DNA of 64,000 nucleotides, from assembly GCA_029433365.1 (NCBI GenBank), contig JAQTHZ010000002.1, positions 434,001-498,000 of the forward strand. The letters are read 5' to 3'. Source of the stretch: Orbaceae bacterium ESL0721. GTDB lineage: Bacteria > Pseudomonadota > Gammaproteobacteria > Enterobacterales > Orbaceae. Below the pieces are notes generated by a model, which had not been told where the DNA came from, searched no databases, and saw nothing but the letters and a program-made list of their open reading frames with translations. Both the position numbers and the translations under genes were made by a program. Below, one piece after another: positions 31,615-40,835 of this stretch; the stretch's first letter is position 1; every line of letters begins with the position of its first letter.

Positions 31615-33171
31615 CTATTTTACTGTTTCGTGATGTAATTTCTGCTTCTCTTGTGCCACTTTTTCGGCGCGATAGACATTGTTAAGCACATTAATTAGTG
31701 CTAAGGCAGATGAGTGGACAATATCAGTCGCAAGTCCTACACCATGGAATCTACGACCTTTGTATTCAGCGACAATATCGACTTGACCTAACGCATTTTC
31801 ACCTTGACCTTTCGACGCTAACTGATATTTCACAATGGTAATGGGTAGCTTTGTGATACGGTTGATCGCTTGGTAAACAGCATCAACAGGCCCATTACCA
31901 GTTGCCGCATCAGAGAATTTTTGATTACCAATAGTCAAACTAACTGAAGCAGTAGAGACTACAGTCGAACCAGATTGAATATTAAAATAGTCAAGCGAAT
32001 AGTGCTCTTCATCATCTTTTAGCTGATTAATAAAGATTAACGCCTCTAAATCGTAATCAAAAACTTGCCCTTTTTTATCGGCTAAAGCCAAAAATGCGGC
32101 ATAAATATCATCTAAATTATAGTCACTATCGCGATACCCCAACTCCTCTAAACGGTGTTTTACCGCAGCGCGCCCTGAACGTGAAGTTAAATTTAGTTGA
32201 ATCTGATTTAAGCCTATTGATTCTGGTGTCATAATTTCATAAGTTTCACGATTTTTTAAGACACCATCTTGGTGGATTCCAGAGGAGTGTGCAAAGGCAT
32301 TACTACCAATAATTGCTTTATTAGCAGGAACCGGCATATTGGTGATTTGGCTAACAATCTGACTGGTACGGTAGATCTCTTGGTAGTTAATGTTGGTGTG
32401 GACATCTAATAATTTTTGGCGCACTTTAATTGCCATGATCACCTCCTCTAAAGAGGTGTTACCTGCACGTTCACCTAAACCATTCATCGCCCCTTCAACC
32501 TGCCTTGCACCCTGCTGAATAGCACTAATTGAGTTAGCAACTGACATACCTAAATCATCATGACAGTGCACAGAAATGATCGCTTTATCAATGTTAGGGA
32601 CGCGTTCAAATAATGTTTTAATGATGCCACCAAACTCATAAGGAATGGTGTAACCAACTGTATCTGGAATATTCACCGTTGTTGCACCTGCGCTAATGGC
32701 TGCTTCAACAATGCGGCATAGATTATCGATTGGGGTACGCCCAGCATCTTCACAAGAGAATTCAACATCATCAGTATAGTTGCGTGCCCGTTTAATACTA
32801 TGCGTTGCGTGTGCAATCACATCATCAAATGTCATACGCAATTTATCTTGAACATGTAAGGTTGAGGTGGCTAAAAAGGTGTGAATACGGAATTGATCAG
32901 CAACTTTTAACGCTTCGGCAGCAGCGTCAATATCTCTATCAAGGCAACGAGCAAGCGCACAGACACGGCTATTTTTAATTGTCTTTGCGATAGTCTGCAC
33001 CGACTCAAAATCCCCTGGAGAGGAGATTGGGAAGCCGACCTCCATAACATCAACTTGCATACGTTCAAGTGCTAATGCAATTTGCAACTTCTCTTTTACG
33101 CTCAAACTGGCTTGTAACGCCTGTTCGCCGTCACGTAAAGTGGTATCAAAAATAATCACTTGCTTGCTCAT
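31615..33171 (-). CDS. leuA: 2-isopropylmalate synthase
   Basis: First committed step of leucine synthesis: condenses acetyl-CoA and 2-oxoisovalerate, feedback-inhibited by leucine. [16 protein letters not shown] near the N-terminus binds the metal, with the HxH site in [10 protein letters not shown] and the SGIHQDG motif; the C-terminal LeuA dimer/regulatory domain covers roughly residues 390-505. 518 residues (E. coli 523). First structural gene of the operon behind the leucine-rich leader. Confidence 0.98.
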   Translation of the reverse strand: MSKQVIIFDTTLRDGEQALQASLSVKEKLQIALALERMQVDVMEVGFPISSPGDFESVQTIAKTIKNSRVCALARCLDRDIDAAAEALKVADQFRIHTFLATSTLHVQDKLRMTFDDVIAHATHSIKRARNYTDDVEFSCEDAGRTPIDNLCRIVEAAISAGATTVNIPDTVGYTIPYEFGGIIKTLFERVPNIDKAIISVHCHDDLGMSVANSISAIQQGARQVEGAMNGLGERAGNTSLEEVIMAIKVRQKLLDVHTNINYQEIYRTSQIVSQITNMPVPANKAIIGSNAFAHSSGIHQDGVLKNRETYEIMTPESIGLNQIQLNLTSRSGRAAVKHRLEELGYRDSDYNLDDIYAAFLALADKKGQVFDYDLEALIFINQLKDDEEHYSLDYFNIQSGSTVVSTASVSLTIGNQKFSDAATGNGPVDAVYQAINRITKLPITIVKYQLASKGQGENALGQVDIVAEYKGRRFHGVGLATDIVHSSALALINVLNNVYRAEKVAQEKQKLHHETVK

Positions 33172-33260
33172 TGTTTATCCTTTTCTCTATTTACGTTTCT
33201 GTTTTACTAACCTGTTTTTTCAAACTGTTTTTCAAGGGAGGTACTGCTGCTAATTTGCAT

Positions 33261-33291
33261 AAAAAAACCCGCACATTAGCGCGGGTTTTTT
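33261..33291 (-). terminator. leu operon attenuator terminator
   Basis: On the minus strand AAAAAACCCGC pairs with GCGGGTTTTTTT around an 8-nt loop, directly followed by the T-tract. It is between the leucine-rich leader peptide and leuA, the expected place for a transcription attenuator. Confidence 0.88.
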
Positions 33292-33315
33292 GTTAATCTG
33301 TTGAGTTTTTATCGA

Positions 33316-33402
33316 CTACCTTTTCTCCACAAACGAACCATCCGCGCAAAGTGATGCGAGGAGGAGGAGAGTGAGAGTAGATAATTGATTAAATAAACAC
33401 AT
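33316..33402 (-). CDS. leuL: leu operon leader peptide
   Basis: A 28-codon reading frame starting at the ATG complementary to 33400-33402 encodes MCLFNQLSTLTLLLLASL and ten more residues, ending ...FVEKR before TAG. Eight of the first 18 residues are Leu, including a run of four consecutive CTC codons. A terminator hairpin follows 25 bases later. This is the classic layout for attenuation: scarcity of charged leucine tRNA stalls the ribosome in the run and favours read-through into leuA. The peptide differs in sequence from E. coli LeuL. Confidence 0.87.
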   Translation of the reverse strand: MCLFNQLSTLTLLLLASLCADGSFVEKR

Positions 33403-33628
33403 TTTCTAAATTAATGTCCTGATCGTAGATATCAACAAATTGTTTTTAACTGTTTTTTTACGAAATTTTATCATAAAAAATATTGCGTCTATTTTTATCA
33501 AATATGATTTAAGATGTCAAACACTATTTTTCTTAACGCATTTTTTATTCATCTGATTTTACAATCTTTTAATGATATTTTGGCTCAATAAAAGCAAAAA
33601 AATAACGCTGTTACTACTTTTTACCACA

Positions 33629-33654
33629 ACCCTAAAACATTAAACCCTAAAACA
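33629..33654 (+). repeat. Two direct copies of the ACCCTAAAACA word
   Basis: Copies at 33629-33639 and 33644-33654, offset by 15 bases, in the 371-base gap between leuL and nfsB and about 120 bases before nfsB. The rest of that gap is AT-rich and, apart from the undetected promoters of the two divergent units, shows nothing recognisable. Confidence 0.7.
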
Positions 33655-33773
33655 TTGTTGACCTGTATAACTTTTTTAAAAGCAACCTGATCTATTTAAC
33701 AAAATTGAGACACTCATTTAAATAGATGTTATATTTTGCGTTGTGAAATAACTTTTAATTAAGGAGACTGTTT

Positions 33774-34412
33774 ATGAACATGGTTGAAATCTCTAAAAAA
33801 CGATACACCACTAAACATTACGATAAAAGTAAAAAAATTCCAGCAGAGCAGATTGAAGCGCTCTGCACAATTTTACAAAATAGCCCATCATCGGTTAATT
33901 CACAACCTTGGCATTTTGTCGTTGTCGGTACAGATGAGGGGCGTGCGAAGATTTTACCTGCCATAATGGATTTTAACTTTCCTCGCGTAGAGGACTCCTC
34001 ACATACAGTGATAATGTGTGTTCGTGATGATCTAGATGAAGCTTATTTAAAGCACCTTGTTGATCAAGAAGATAAAGATGGACGTTTTAGAACAGCCGAA
34101 GATAAAAAAGGGCAGAGTGATGCATTACACTACTTTGTCAGCGTTAAAAGTCCAACCCCTAAAGATCAGTTTGAATGGAAGTGCCGACAGGTCTATATTG
34201 CATTAGGTAATCTACTTTTTGCCGCAGCGGGTATGGGTATTGACTCTACTGCAATTGAAGGCTTTGATAATCAAAAGATGGACGAAATTTTAGGACTTAA
34301 AGGATATAAAAGTGTTCTCGTTGCAACTTTAGGTTATCGCGCTGAAAATGATTCAAATGCGAAACGTCCAAAATCACGACTACCGCAAGAAGAGATCATT
34401 ACTCATCTATAA
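33774..34412 (+). CDS. nfsB: Oxygen-insensitive NAD(P)H nitroreductase NfsB
   Basis: FMN-dependent nitroreductase family. The N-terminal SKKRYTTKHYDKSKKIP, SPSSVNSQPWHFVVVG (FMN contacts), VDQEDKDGRF and the C-terminal KRPKSRLPQEE all follow E. coli NfsB. 212 residues (E. coli 217). TAAGGAGA lies 8 bases before the ATG. Monocistronic, divergent from leuABCD and ended by a strong terminator. Confidence 0.93.
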   Translation: MNMVEISKKRYTTKHYDKSKKIPAEQIEALCTILQNSPSSVNSQPWHFVVVGTDEGRAKILPAIMDFNFPRVEDSSHTVIMCVRDDLDEAYLKHLVDQEDKDGRFRTAEDKKGQSDALHYFVSVKSPTPKDQFEWKCRQVYIALGNLLFAAAGMGIDSTAIEGFDNQKMDEILGLKGYKSVLVATLGYRAENDSNAKRPKSRLPQEEIITHL

Positions 34413-34470
34413 AGAAGATTGATAAGTTAAATTATTATTTAATAAATTAATATTCAATAAATTAATAATC

Positions 34471-34514
34471 AATAAAAAACGCCATAGGTTAATCACTTAA
34501 TGGCGTTTTTTATT
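34471..34514. terminator. Terminator after nfsB
   Basis: A perfect 15-bp inverted repeat (AATAAAAAACGCCAT with ATGGCGTTTTTTATT) and a 14-nt loop, 58 bases beyond nfsB. The A and T tracts on either side could make it work on both strands. The remaining bases to secM (34515-34751) are AT-rich without a recognisable element. Confidence 0.85.
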
Positions 34515-34751
34515 GATAAAAATCTTTGTTAACAATTATTATCCTTAGCTTCTCTCTATTCACTCTTCTCTTTTCTACGATCGATAACGCTATTTACCTT
34601 ATCTTTATCACTTTCTGCTCATGCTGCACTATCTGCAATAACCAGTTAAACTAAATTAGGGGCTGATCAGTACCGTTATGCTTGTGCTACACCATGAGAA
34701 TTGTGAATAATCTCTTTTTCATGATTATTAAAAATGGTAACATAGCCAGTT

Positions 34752-35105
34752 ATGAAAGTGATCTATCTCTGGCAACAGCTACGTAATCAGCTGATTGTTA
34801 AATCGGCGATTAAAACTGCGTTATCACACCTTTTATTGGGTGTGATTGCTGCTGGTTTTAGTCTATCTGGGCAAGCATCCGTCTTAGTCCAGATAACGCC
34901 TCACTCAGAACAGACAAAAACGGTCACTATTTCATCCCTAGTACAGAAAAAACAGACACCGCAAATTAAAATTAGCGAAAAACATGCCACAACTTCAACG
35001 GCTTGCTCTTCCTCTTATCGCTATATTGCATCAAATTCAAGAATACTCTTACCCAATCATGGCATTCGAGCCGGTCCTCATGCTTTAGGCTTAAAAAACC
35101 TATAA
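34752..35105 (+). CDS. secM: SecM secretion monitor, divergent and short
   Basis: Regulatory nascent chain read upstream of secA; in E. coli its translation arrest is relieved by SecA-driven export and so adjusts secA translation. 117 residues. A signal-like hydrophobic segment (about residues 22-42, ALSHLLLGVIAAGFSLSGQA) is followed by a polar region, and the C-terminus holds GIRAGP at 104-109, eight residues before the stop. That hexapeptide equals the core of the E. coli arrest sequence. The upstream arrest residues are not kept: positions equivalent to Phe150, Trp155 and Ile156 are Ala93, Ile98 and Leu99. It is much shorter than E. coli SecM (170). Position directly before secA supports the assignment. 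Confidence 0.85.
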   Translation: MKVIYLWQQLRNQLIVKSAIKTALSHLLLGVIAAGFSLSGQASVLVQITPHSEQTKTVTISSLVQKKQTPQIKISEKHATTSTACSSSYRYIASNSRILLPNHGIRAGPHALGLKNL

Positions 35106-35328
35106 AATCGATATAAAAAATTTATACTGTTCACTTTATTTAGACAATATACGCTATTTTTATATCCCTGTTTAAGCGTCAATTTTAATATTTATAGTAG
35201 TTACTTTTTAAGGTGAAGAAACTGTAAATTTAAAAGGGCTTAAGTGGTGTTGAAAAGTAGAGATAGCACCTCAATTGGCAATAATAGTGACCAAAGATGT
35301 AAAATAGAACAATAAGAGAAAGATAATT

Positions 35329-38025
35329 ATGTTATTAAATTTATTAACCAAAGTTTTTGGTAGCCGTAATGACCGTGTATTGAAACAGATGCGTAAACGC
35401 GTTGAGAGAATTAATGCGTTAGAACCCGCCATGGAAGCACTAACTGATGAAAAGCTAAAAGCAAAGACAGCTGAATTTAAAGAGAGATTAGCATCAGGTG
35501 CAACATTAGATGAGATTTTAGAAGAGGCATTTGCCGTAGTGCGTGAAGCGAGTAAGCGTGTTTTTGGTATGCGCCATTTCGATGTACAGTTAATTGGTGG
35601 CATGGTCTTAAATGAGCGCTGTATCGCCGAGATGCGCACTGGTGAAGGTAAAACATTAACTGCCAGTTTGCCAGCTTACCTAAATGGGTTAACGGGACAT
35701 GGTGTGCATGTGGTTACTGTTAATGACTATCTTGCAAAGCGTGATGCTGAAAATAATCGCCCACTATTTGAATTTTTAGGTTTAACTGTCGGTATTAATT
35801 TACCTAATATGGATCCTGCTATGAAGCGGGAGGCCTATAATGCTGATATTACCTATGGTACCAATAACGAGTATGGTTTTGACTATCTGCGTGACAATAT
35901 GGTGTTTGATAAAGCATCACGGGTACAGCGCCCACTCTACTACGCATTAGTTGATGAGGTCGACTCAATTTTAATTGATGAAGCACGTACGCCATTAATT
36001 ATCTCCGGACCTGCTGAAGATAGTTCAGATCGATATGTTCGTATTGATAAGATCATCCCCTATCTTGAACGCCAAGATAAAGAGGACTCTGAACAGTTCG
36101 AAGGTACCGGTGACTTCTCAATCGATGAGAAATCCAAACAGGTCAACTTAACCGAACGTGGTTTAATCAAAGTTGAAAAACTGCTTATCGACCAAGGTAT
36201 AATGCAGAGTAATGAGTCACTCTACGCACCAAGTAATATTGTCTTTATGCACCATATTAACGCGGCACTCCGTGCTCACCACCTTTTCCATCGTGATGTT
36301 GATTATATTGTTAAAGATGATGAAGTGATTATTGTTGATGAACATACTGGGCGAACAATGGAAGGGCGCCGCTGGTCGGACGGGCTACACCAAGCTGTTG
36401 AAGCAAAAGAGCATGTCACAATTCAAAACGAGAACCAAACACTCGCCTCTATTACCTTCCAAAACTATTTCCGTCTCTATGAAAAACTGGCAGGTATGAC
36501 CGGTACTGCTGATACAGAAGCATTTGAATTTAATCAAATTTATAAGTTAGATACCATTGTTATACCAACCAACCGCCCGATGGTACGTAAAGATAATCCT
36601 GATCTGGTCTATATGACCGAAAAAGAGAAGATTAACGCCATTGTTGCTGATGTTAAAGAGTGCGTTAAACGGGGACAGCCAGTATTAGTTGGGACGGCGT
36701 CAATTGAAAAATCTGAATTAGTCTCACGCGCATTTGATAAAGCAGCTATTAAACATAATGTATTAAATGCTAAGTTCCATGCCCATGAGGCAGAGATTAT
36801 TGCCGATGCAGGTTGTAAAGGGGCAGTTACAATTGCTACCAATATGGCGGGTCGTGGTACCGATATTATGTTAGGTGGTAACTGGCAAAGTAAAATTGCT
36901 AAACTTGAAAATCCAACCCCAGAAGAGATTGATCAGATTAAGCAGCAGTGGCAAAAACAGCATGATGAAGTGGTTGCTTTAGGCGGACTCTATATTTTAG
37001 GTACTGAAAGGCATGAATCACGCCGTATCGATAACCAGTTACGCGGCCGAGCTGGTCGTCAAGGCGATCCGGGGCAGTCACGTTTTTATCTCTCTTTAGA
37101 AGATCCATTAATGCGAATTTTTGCCTCAGATCGTGTCGGTAATATGATGCGTAAACTCGGTATGAAAGAGGATGAAGCTATCGAACACCCATGGGTGACT
37201 AAAGCGATAGCGGGCGCCCAGAAAAAGGTTGAAAGTCGTAACTTTGATATTCGTAAACAGTTACTTGAATTTGATGATGTAGCTAATGATCAACGTAAAG
37301 CGATTTACCGTCAACGTAATGATCTCCTTGATAATTTCGATATTAAAGAGACCATTGACTCTTGCCGTATCGATGTCTTTACCGATCTGATTGCGCAATA
37401 TATTCCACCGCAATCAATCGAGGAGATGTGGGATGTACCGGGATTAGAGCAGGTGCTTAAAAGTGACTTTGGTTTAGATCTCCCAATTACAAAATGGTTA
37501 GATGAGGAGAAAAACCTACATGAAGAGACCCTTCGTGATCGCATATTACAGATTGCACAAGAGAGCTACCAAGCTAAAGAGGCGAGTGTAGGTTCTGAGG
37601 CGTTCCGCAATTTCGAAAAGAGTGCGATGTTACAAACATTAGATACCTTATGGAAAGAGCATCTTGCGGCGATGGACTATCTGCGACAAGGTATCCACCT
37701 GCGTGGTTATGCACAGAAAGATCCAAAACAGGAGTATAAACGGGAGTCATTCAACATGTTTGCCCGTATGTTGGATGCGCTAAAATATGATGTAATTGGT
37801 ATACTAAGTCGTGTACAGATTCGTTCCCAAGAAGAGGTTGAAGAGGCAGAACGTAAGCGCCAAGCAGAGATGCAAAGACTTGCTGAAATGCAGCGGATCA
37901 ATCTAAGTAGTTCAGATGAGAGTAACCGTTCTGCACCGCGTGCAAGGGTAAAAGTGGGGCGCAATGATCCATGCCCATGCGGCTCAGGTAAAAAATATAA
38001 GCATTGCCATGGAGCAATTAAATAG
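35329..38025 (+). CDS. secA: Preprotein translocase ATPase SecA
   Basis: Motor that drives proteins through SecYEG. Walker [10 protein letters not shown] (about residues 102-110), Walker [23 protein letters not shown], the second nucleotide-binding domain with [13 protein letters not shown] and [13 protein letters not shown], and the C-terminal zinc motif [16 protein letters not shown]. 898 residues (E. coli 901). 223 bases separate it from secM, longer than in E. coli, and the Shine-Dalgarno (GAGAAAG) is modest. Confidence 0.98.
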   Translation: MLLNLLTKVFGSRNDRVLKQMRKRVERINALEPAMEALTDEKLKAKTAEFKERLASGATLDEILEEAFAVVREASKRVFGMRHFDVQLIGGMVLNERCIAEMRTGEGKTLTASLPAYLNGLTGHGVHVVTVNDYLAKRDAENNRPLFEFLGLTVGINLPNMDPAMKREAYNADITYGTNNEYGFDYLRDNMVFDKASRVQRPLYYALVDEVDSILIDEARTPLIISGPAEDSSDRYVRIDKIIPYLERQDKEDSEQFEGTGDFSIDEKSKQVNLTERGLIKVEKLLIDQGIMQSNESLYAPSNIVFMHHINAALRAHHLFHRDVDYIVKDDEVIIVDEHTGRTMEGRRWSDGLHQAVEAKEHVTIQNENQTLASITFQNYFRLYEKLAGMTGTADTEAFEFNQIYKLDTIVIPTNRPMVRKDNPDLVYMTEKEKINAIVADVKECVKRGQPVLVGTASIEKSELVSRAFDKAAIKHNVLNAKFHAHEAEIIADAGCKGAVTIATNMAGRGTDIMLGGNWQSKIAKLENPTPEEIDQIKQQWQKQHDEVVALGGLYILGTERHESRRIDNQLRGRAGRQGDPGQSRFYLSLEDPLMRIFASDRVGNMMRKLGMKEDEAIEHPWVTKAIAGAQKKVESRNFDIRKQLLEFDDVANDQRKAIYRQRNDLLDNFDIKETIDSCRIDVFTDLIAQYIPPQSIEEMWDVPGLEQVLKSDFGLDLPITKWLDEEKNLHEETLRDRILQIAQESYQAKEASVGSEAFRNFEKSAMLQTLDTLWKEHLAAMDYLRQGIHLRGYAQKDPKQEYKRESFNMFARMLDALKYDVIGILSRVQIRSQEEVEEAERKRQAEMQRLAEMQRINLSSSDESNRSAPRARVKVGRNDPCPCGSGKKYKHCHGAIK

Positions 38026-38072
38026 CATTCAAAACTATTTTGAACTATATAAATTTTTAAAACTTTTAAAAA

Positions 38073-38110
38073 AAACGTTATAGGGTCCATTACTCTATAA
38101 CGCTTTTTTT
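38073..38110 (+). terminator. Terminator after secA
   Basis: CGTTATAG (38076-38083) pairs with CTATAACG (38095-38102) around an 11-nt loop and is followed by CTTTTTTT. It ends about 85 bases after the secA stop. Confidence 0.8.
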
Positions 38111-38162
38111 AATAACTGTTTTTAATAACTGTTTTTAATTACTATTTTTAATAACTGTTTAT
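38111..38162 (+). repeat. 13-bp tandem repeat, four units
   Basis: AATAACTGTTTTT is repeated exactly at 38111 and 38124, then with changes at 38137 (AATTACTATTTTT) and 38150 (AATAACTGTTTAT). It lies between the secA terminator and mutT. Probably a replication-slippage repeat. Confidence 0.8.
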
Positions 38163-38248
38163 ATCTAGAATAATTATAGATAACTGTTTTTTTACTGATG
38201 TTAGTTAATACTATCTATCTAAGTCAAGCAACCTAACAGAGTGATAAG

Positions 38249-38671
38249 ATGATGATAAAACATATTGAAATTGCTGTTGGTATTATTCGTTCACAAGAGG
38301 GGAAAATTTTTATTACTCAACGTGGCGAAGCATCACATCTGGCTGGTTTTTGGGAATTTCCTGGGGGCAAAATAGAAGCAGGCGAGACCCCTTACCAAAC
38401 TTTACAACGAGAAATTGCCGAAGAGGTTGATATTCATATCCATCAAAGTCAATTCTTAAAAAGAGTTGAACACTGCTATAAAGATCCATCTGATGGCGAT
38501 CGTTACATCATAATTTATGCCTATTTAGTGGAAGAGTGGGATGGAGTTCCATTTGCCAAAGAGGGGCAACCAAGTCGTTGGGTTGATCAAAATGATCTTA
38601 ATGCGGATGAGTTCCCTGATGCCAACCGCTCAATTATTGAGATGCTTAAAAATCGCGATAAAGAGATCTAA
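38249..38671 (+). CDS. mutT: 8-oxo-dGTP diphosphatase MutT
   Basis: Hydrolyses 8-oxo-dGTP to prevent A-to-C transversions. The Nudix box is GGKIEAGETPYQTLQREIAEE followed by VDI, which fits Gx5Ex7REUxEExGU except that the last Gly is Asp. N-terminal IEIAVGIIRSQEGKIFITQRG and FWEFPGGK match MutT. 140 residues (E. coli 129). secA-mutT adjacency is the E. coli order. The start could be the first or second ATG at 38249. Confidence 0.93.
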   Translation: MMIKHIEIAVGIIRSQEGKIFITQRGEASHLAGFWEFPGGKIEAGETPYQTLQREIAEEVDIHIHQSQFLKRVEHCYKDPSDGDRYIIIYAYLVEEWDGVPFAKEGQPSRWVDQNDLNADEFPDANRSIIEMLKNRDKEI

Positions 38672-38680
38672 AAAAATCAT

Positions 38681-39064
38681 TTAACGCTTTTTATGAATCC
38701 TCTCCTCGGCAAGGGCTAGAAAGATAATTCCTATAATAATCAGTAGCGCACCAAGAAGTCGTGTTAATGTGATCTGTTCATTAAATACAAAGACTGAGAC
38801 AAACATAACTGTCACTACTTGCAGATGCGAAACAGCAAAGGCAGGTCCAACTGGCGCTTTTTTTAGTAAAATCATCCAAGTAATAAACGCTCCGCTATAA
38901 CCAAGCATCACTAAATAGACCCAGTAGTGGCTAAAAATACGAATAATCCAATGGATACTCAGCTCTAAAGGTTCGGCAGAGAGTGCGGTTAATTTAAAAC
39001 TTGTCTGACCAAAAGTATCAAAAAAGAGGAGCAGCAGGAATCCGATTATATAGAATTTTTTCAT
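38681..39064 (-). CDS. Small four-helix DMT/SMR-like permease B
   Basis: 127 residues with four predicted membrane helices (starting about 4, 48, 72 and 100), a short basic tail and the segment FFDTFGQTSFKL that is also found in its neighbour. General resemblance is to the EamA/SMR (ArnE/ArnF-like) superfamily: YSGAFITWMILLKKAPVGPAFA and VFVFNEQITLTRLLGALLIIIG. It follows the companion permease by 3 bases, suggesting a heterodimer. Substrate unknown. Convergent with mutT, with 9 bases between the stops. Confidence 0.75.
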   Translation of the reverse strand: MKKFYIIGFLLLLFFDTFGQTSFKLTALSAEPLELSIHWIIRIFSHYWVYLVMLGYSGAFITWMILLKKAPVGPAFAVSHLQVVTVMFVSVFVFNEQITLTRLLGALLIIIGIIFLALAEERIHKKR

Positions 39065-39067
39065 AAT

Positions 39068-39427
39068 CTAACCACTTATCCCAACCAAAATCACACCAGA
39101 TATAATCGTAAAAATACCAATCAGACGGAATAAGGTAATATGCTCTTTAAATAGCACTCTACCCGCTATCATCACCGCTATCATATTGAAAGATCCCAAT
39201 AAAATAGCTTGCGATAACGGTACTTTACTTAGAAAAGCGAGCCAAAATAGGAATCCGATAAAATAGGCGGTAAAACCGCACCATAACCAGCCATTTTTAA
39301 AGAGCTGTAACCAATATTTTTTGCCTAACTTATAGTGGGTAGTAATAGCCGCATATTTAAATGCTACTTGACCTACGGTATCGCAAGCTATATTTACGAT
39401 CCATAAAAAGATAATTAAGATTGACAC
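39068..39427 (-). CDS. Small four-helix DMT/SMR-like permease A
   Basis: 119 residues, four predicted membrane helices, with ACDTVGQVAFKYAA in helix 1 and FWLAFLSKVPLSQAILLGSFN and LFKEHITLFRLIGIFTIISGVIL later. Same architecture as the adjacent permease but only distantly similar, as expected for paired SMR-type subunits. Its first 13 bases overlap the end of zur, so the zinc regulator and the permease pair are translationally coupled. A link to metal or envelope homeostasis is a guess based on this coupling. Confidence 0.75.
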   Translation of the reverse strand: MSILIIFLWIVNIACDTVGQVAFKYAAITTHYKLGKKYWLQLFKNGWLWCGFTAYFIGFLFWLAFLSKVPLSQAILLGSFNMIAVMIAGRVLFKEHITLFRLIGIFTIISGVILVGISG

Positions 39428-39849
39428 TGTTTACAAAGCCCATGTATTTCATGCACGCTGTGCTTGATCTGAAATTCACTCTCAAGTGCCAACTGCTTAA
39501 GATCTTGCTCAATCGGCATTGAGTGTTTTTCTAGAATTTTATGGCACTGGTTGCAGATAAATAGAATGAAAATATGGTCAGGATTATGAAAATGTGGACA
39601 AGCAATATAGCTATTCGATGATTCGACCTTATGGATAAAACCTTGTTCTAATAGGAACTCTAAAGCGCGATAAATAGTAGGTGGCTTTGCTTGTGGCTCA
39701 CTCACCTTTAACAGATCTAACAGTTCATAAGCGCTCATGGCACGATTGGCCGATAGCATAATCTCTAACACCGTCTTGCGCTGTGGTGTCAATTTTATAG
39801 CCCTTTTTTTACATAATGCTGCAATTTTTTCAAGTGATGAGTTATGCAT
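39415..39849 (-). CDS. zur: Zinc uptake regulator Zur
   Basis: Fur-family repressor that with Zn(II) shuts down zinc import. 144 residues; LTPQRKTVLEIM and AYELLDLLKVSEPQAKPPTIYRALEFLLEQGFIHKVES match E. coli Zur almost word for word. Cysteines for the structural site are in CNQCHK and CKQCQS. The protein lacks the long C-terminal tail of E. coli Zur (171). It lies 7 bases after rnfH and overlaps the following permease. A Zur-type operator occurs upstream of znuA/znuC in this window. Confidence 0.94.
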   Translation of the reverse strand: MHNSSLEKIAALCKKRAIKLTPQRKTVLEIMLSANRAMSAYELLDLLKVSEPQAKPPTIYRALEFLLEQGFIHKVESSNSYIACPHFHNPDHIFILFICNQCHKILEKHSMPIEQDLKQLALESEFQIKHSVHEIHGLCKQCQS

Positions 39850-39856
39850 GTTTCCT

Positions 39857-40153
39857 CTACTGCTCTGTTTTTACGCTTTTACCATCCCTTAGTGCCGCTC
39901 TTCTACGTCTTATCTCTTTAGGATCATTAATTAATGGGCGATAGATCTCAATACGATCACCCTCTTTTACTTCATCAGTTAATGCACATAAGTTGCCATA
40001 AATCCCTACTTTGTGATCATCTAGTGTTATTTGACACTCTGCTAAGATATTGGATTTTAAGATGGCTTGCAAGATATTACTACCAGCTTCAACTTGATAA
40101 TTAATAATAGTCTGCTTATCGGGTTTTGCATAAACGATCTGAACTGTAATCAT
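39857..40153 (-). CDS. rnfH: RnfH family ubiquitin-like protein
   Basis: Small beta-grasp protein (RatB/YfjF) of uncertain role, often next to ratA. I use the ATG at 40153 (MITVQIVYAKPDKQ), since the GTG at 40165 overlaps the only plausible Shine-Dalgarno. The C-terminal VGIYGNLCALTDEVKEGDRIEIYRPLINDPKE is the family signature. 98 residues (E. coli 96). The 142-base gap to ratA is occupied by a tandem repeat. Confidence 0.93.
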   Translation of the reverse strand: MITVQIVYAKPDKQTIINYQVEAGSNILQAILKSNILAECQITLDDHKVGIYGNLCALTDEVKEGDRIEIYRPLINDPKEIRRRRAALRDGKSVKTEQ

Positions 40154-40218
40154 ACTAAAAGGCACCTATTGACGGTTAACTTTACACATATTGAGTCGAT
40201 AATTAAGTCGATAAAAAC

Positions 40219-40297
40219 TTTCTATATTAAAAGCTCTCTATATTAAAGCTCTATATTAAAATCTCTCTATATTAAAAGCATTTATATTAAAAGATCT
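40219..40297 (+). repeat. Degenerate 14-16-bp tandem repeat, five units
   Basis: Units of the form TCTCTATATTAAAAGC recur five times with small indels between rnfH and ratA. Only drift and slippage are apparent. Confidence 0.7.
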
Positions 40298-40307
40298 AAA
40301 TCAAAAA

Positions 40308-40754
40308 CTATTGATAGATCTGCTTTGCACGGCGCGAAAAAGCATTGACCATATTACTCATTATCTCTTTAAAAATGGGGGTAAAGGCGATATCTAAAAG
40401 TCTATTTTTGAAATCAAAATCGAGGGTAAAACTAATTTTGCAACTATTTGGAGAGAGTTCGGTAAAACGCCATGCACCTGTTAACTGTTTAAAAGGGCCT
40501 TCGATCAGTTGCATTTCAATAGAGTTTGGTTCATCAATTTGATTTAATGTGGTAAATGATTTTTTGAATCCCAACTTTTCAACTTTTATAAATGCTTTTA
40601 TCATCTTGTTTTGTTGATTAATTTCTTGTTTACTCAAAACGCCAGTTGCAATACAATCAGGGACAAAATCGGGGTAACGCTCAACATCATTAACTAATGC
40701 GAACATCTGCCTTACAGAGTAGGGTTCAGTAACTTCGTAAAAAACGTGTGCCAT
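40308..40754 (-). CDS. ratA: RatA / COQ10-like START domain protein
   Basis: 148-residue START/COQ10 domain protein of the RatA (YfjG) family. In E. coli it was described as a toxin binding 50S subunits, whereas homologues are linked to ubiquinone. Diagnostic stretches are VRQMFALVNDVERYPDFVPDC and IEMQLIEGPFKQLTGAWRF. Divergent from smpB, and smpB / ratA-rnfH is the conserved gammaproteobacterial order. 82 bases of shared promoter region. Confidence 0.93.
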   Translation of the reverse strand: MAHVFYEVTEPYSVRQMFALVNDVERYPDFVPDCIATGVLSKQEINQQNKMIKAFIKVEKLGFKKSFTTLNQIDEPNSIEMQLIEGPFKQLTGAWRFTELSPNSCKISFTLDFDFKNRLLDIAFTPIFKEIMSNMVNAFSRRAKQIYQ

Positions 40755-40835
40755 AAGGTAAAATAGTCAGATAAAAAAAGATAGTAAGATAAAAGTTGAC
40801 ATATAGTAGCACGTAACAACACAATAACGCATATT

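Noticed and set aside
33629-33654. CCCTAAAA copies read as telomere-like repeats
   Set aside because: The word is dispersed in a bacterial chromosome and never forms a long tandem array; treated as a dispersed signal.
38111-38162. CRISPR array
   Set aside because: Units are only 13 bp and contiguous without spacers; no cas genes.
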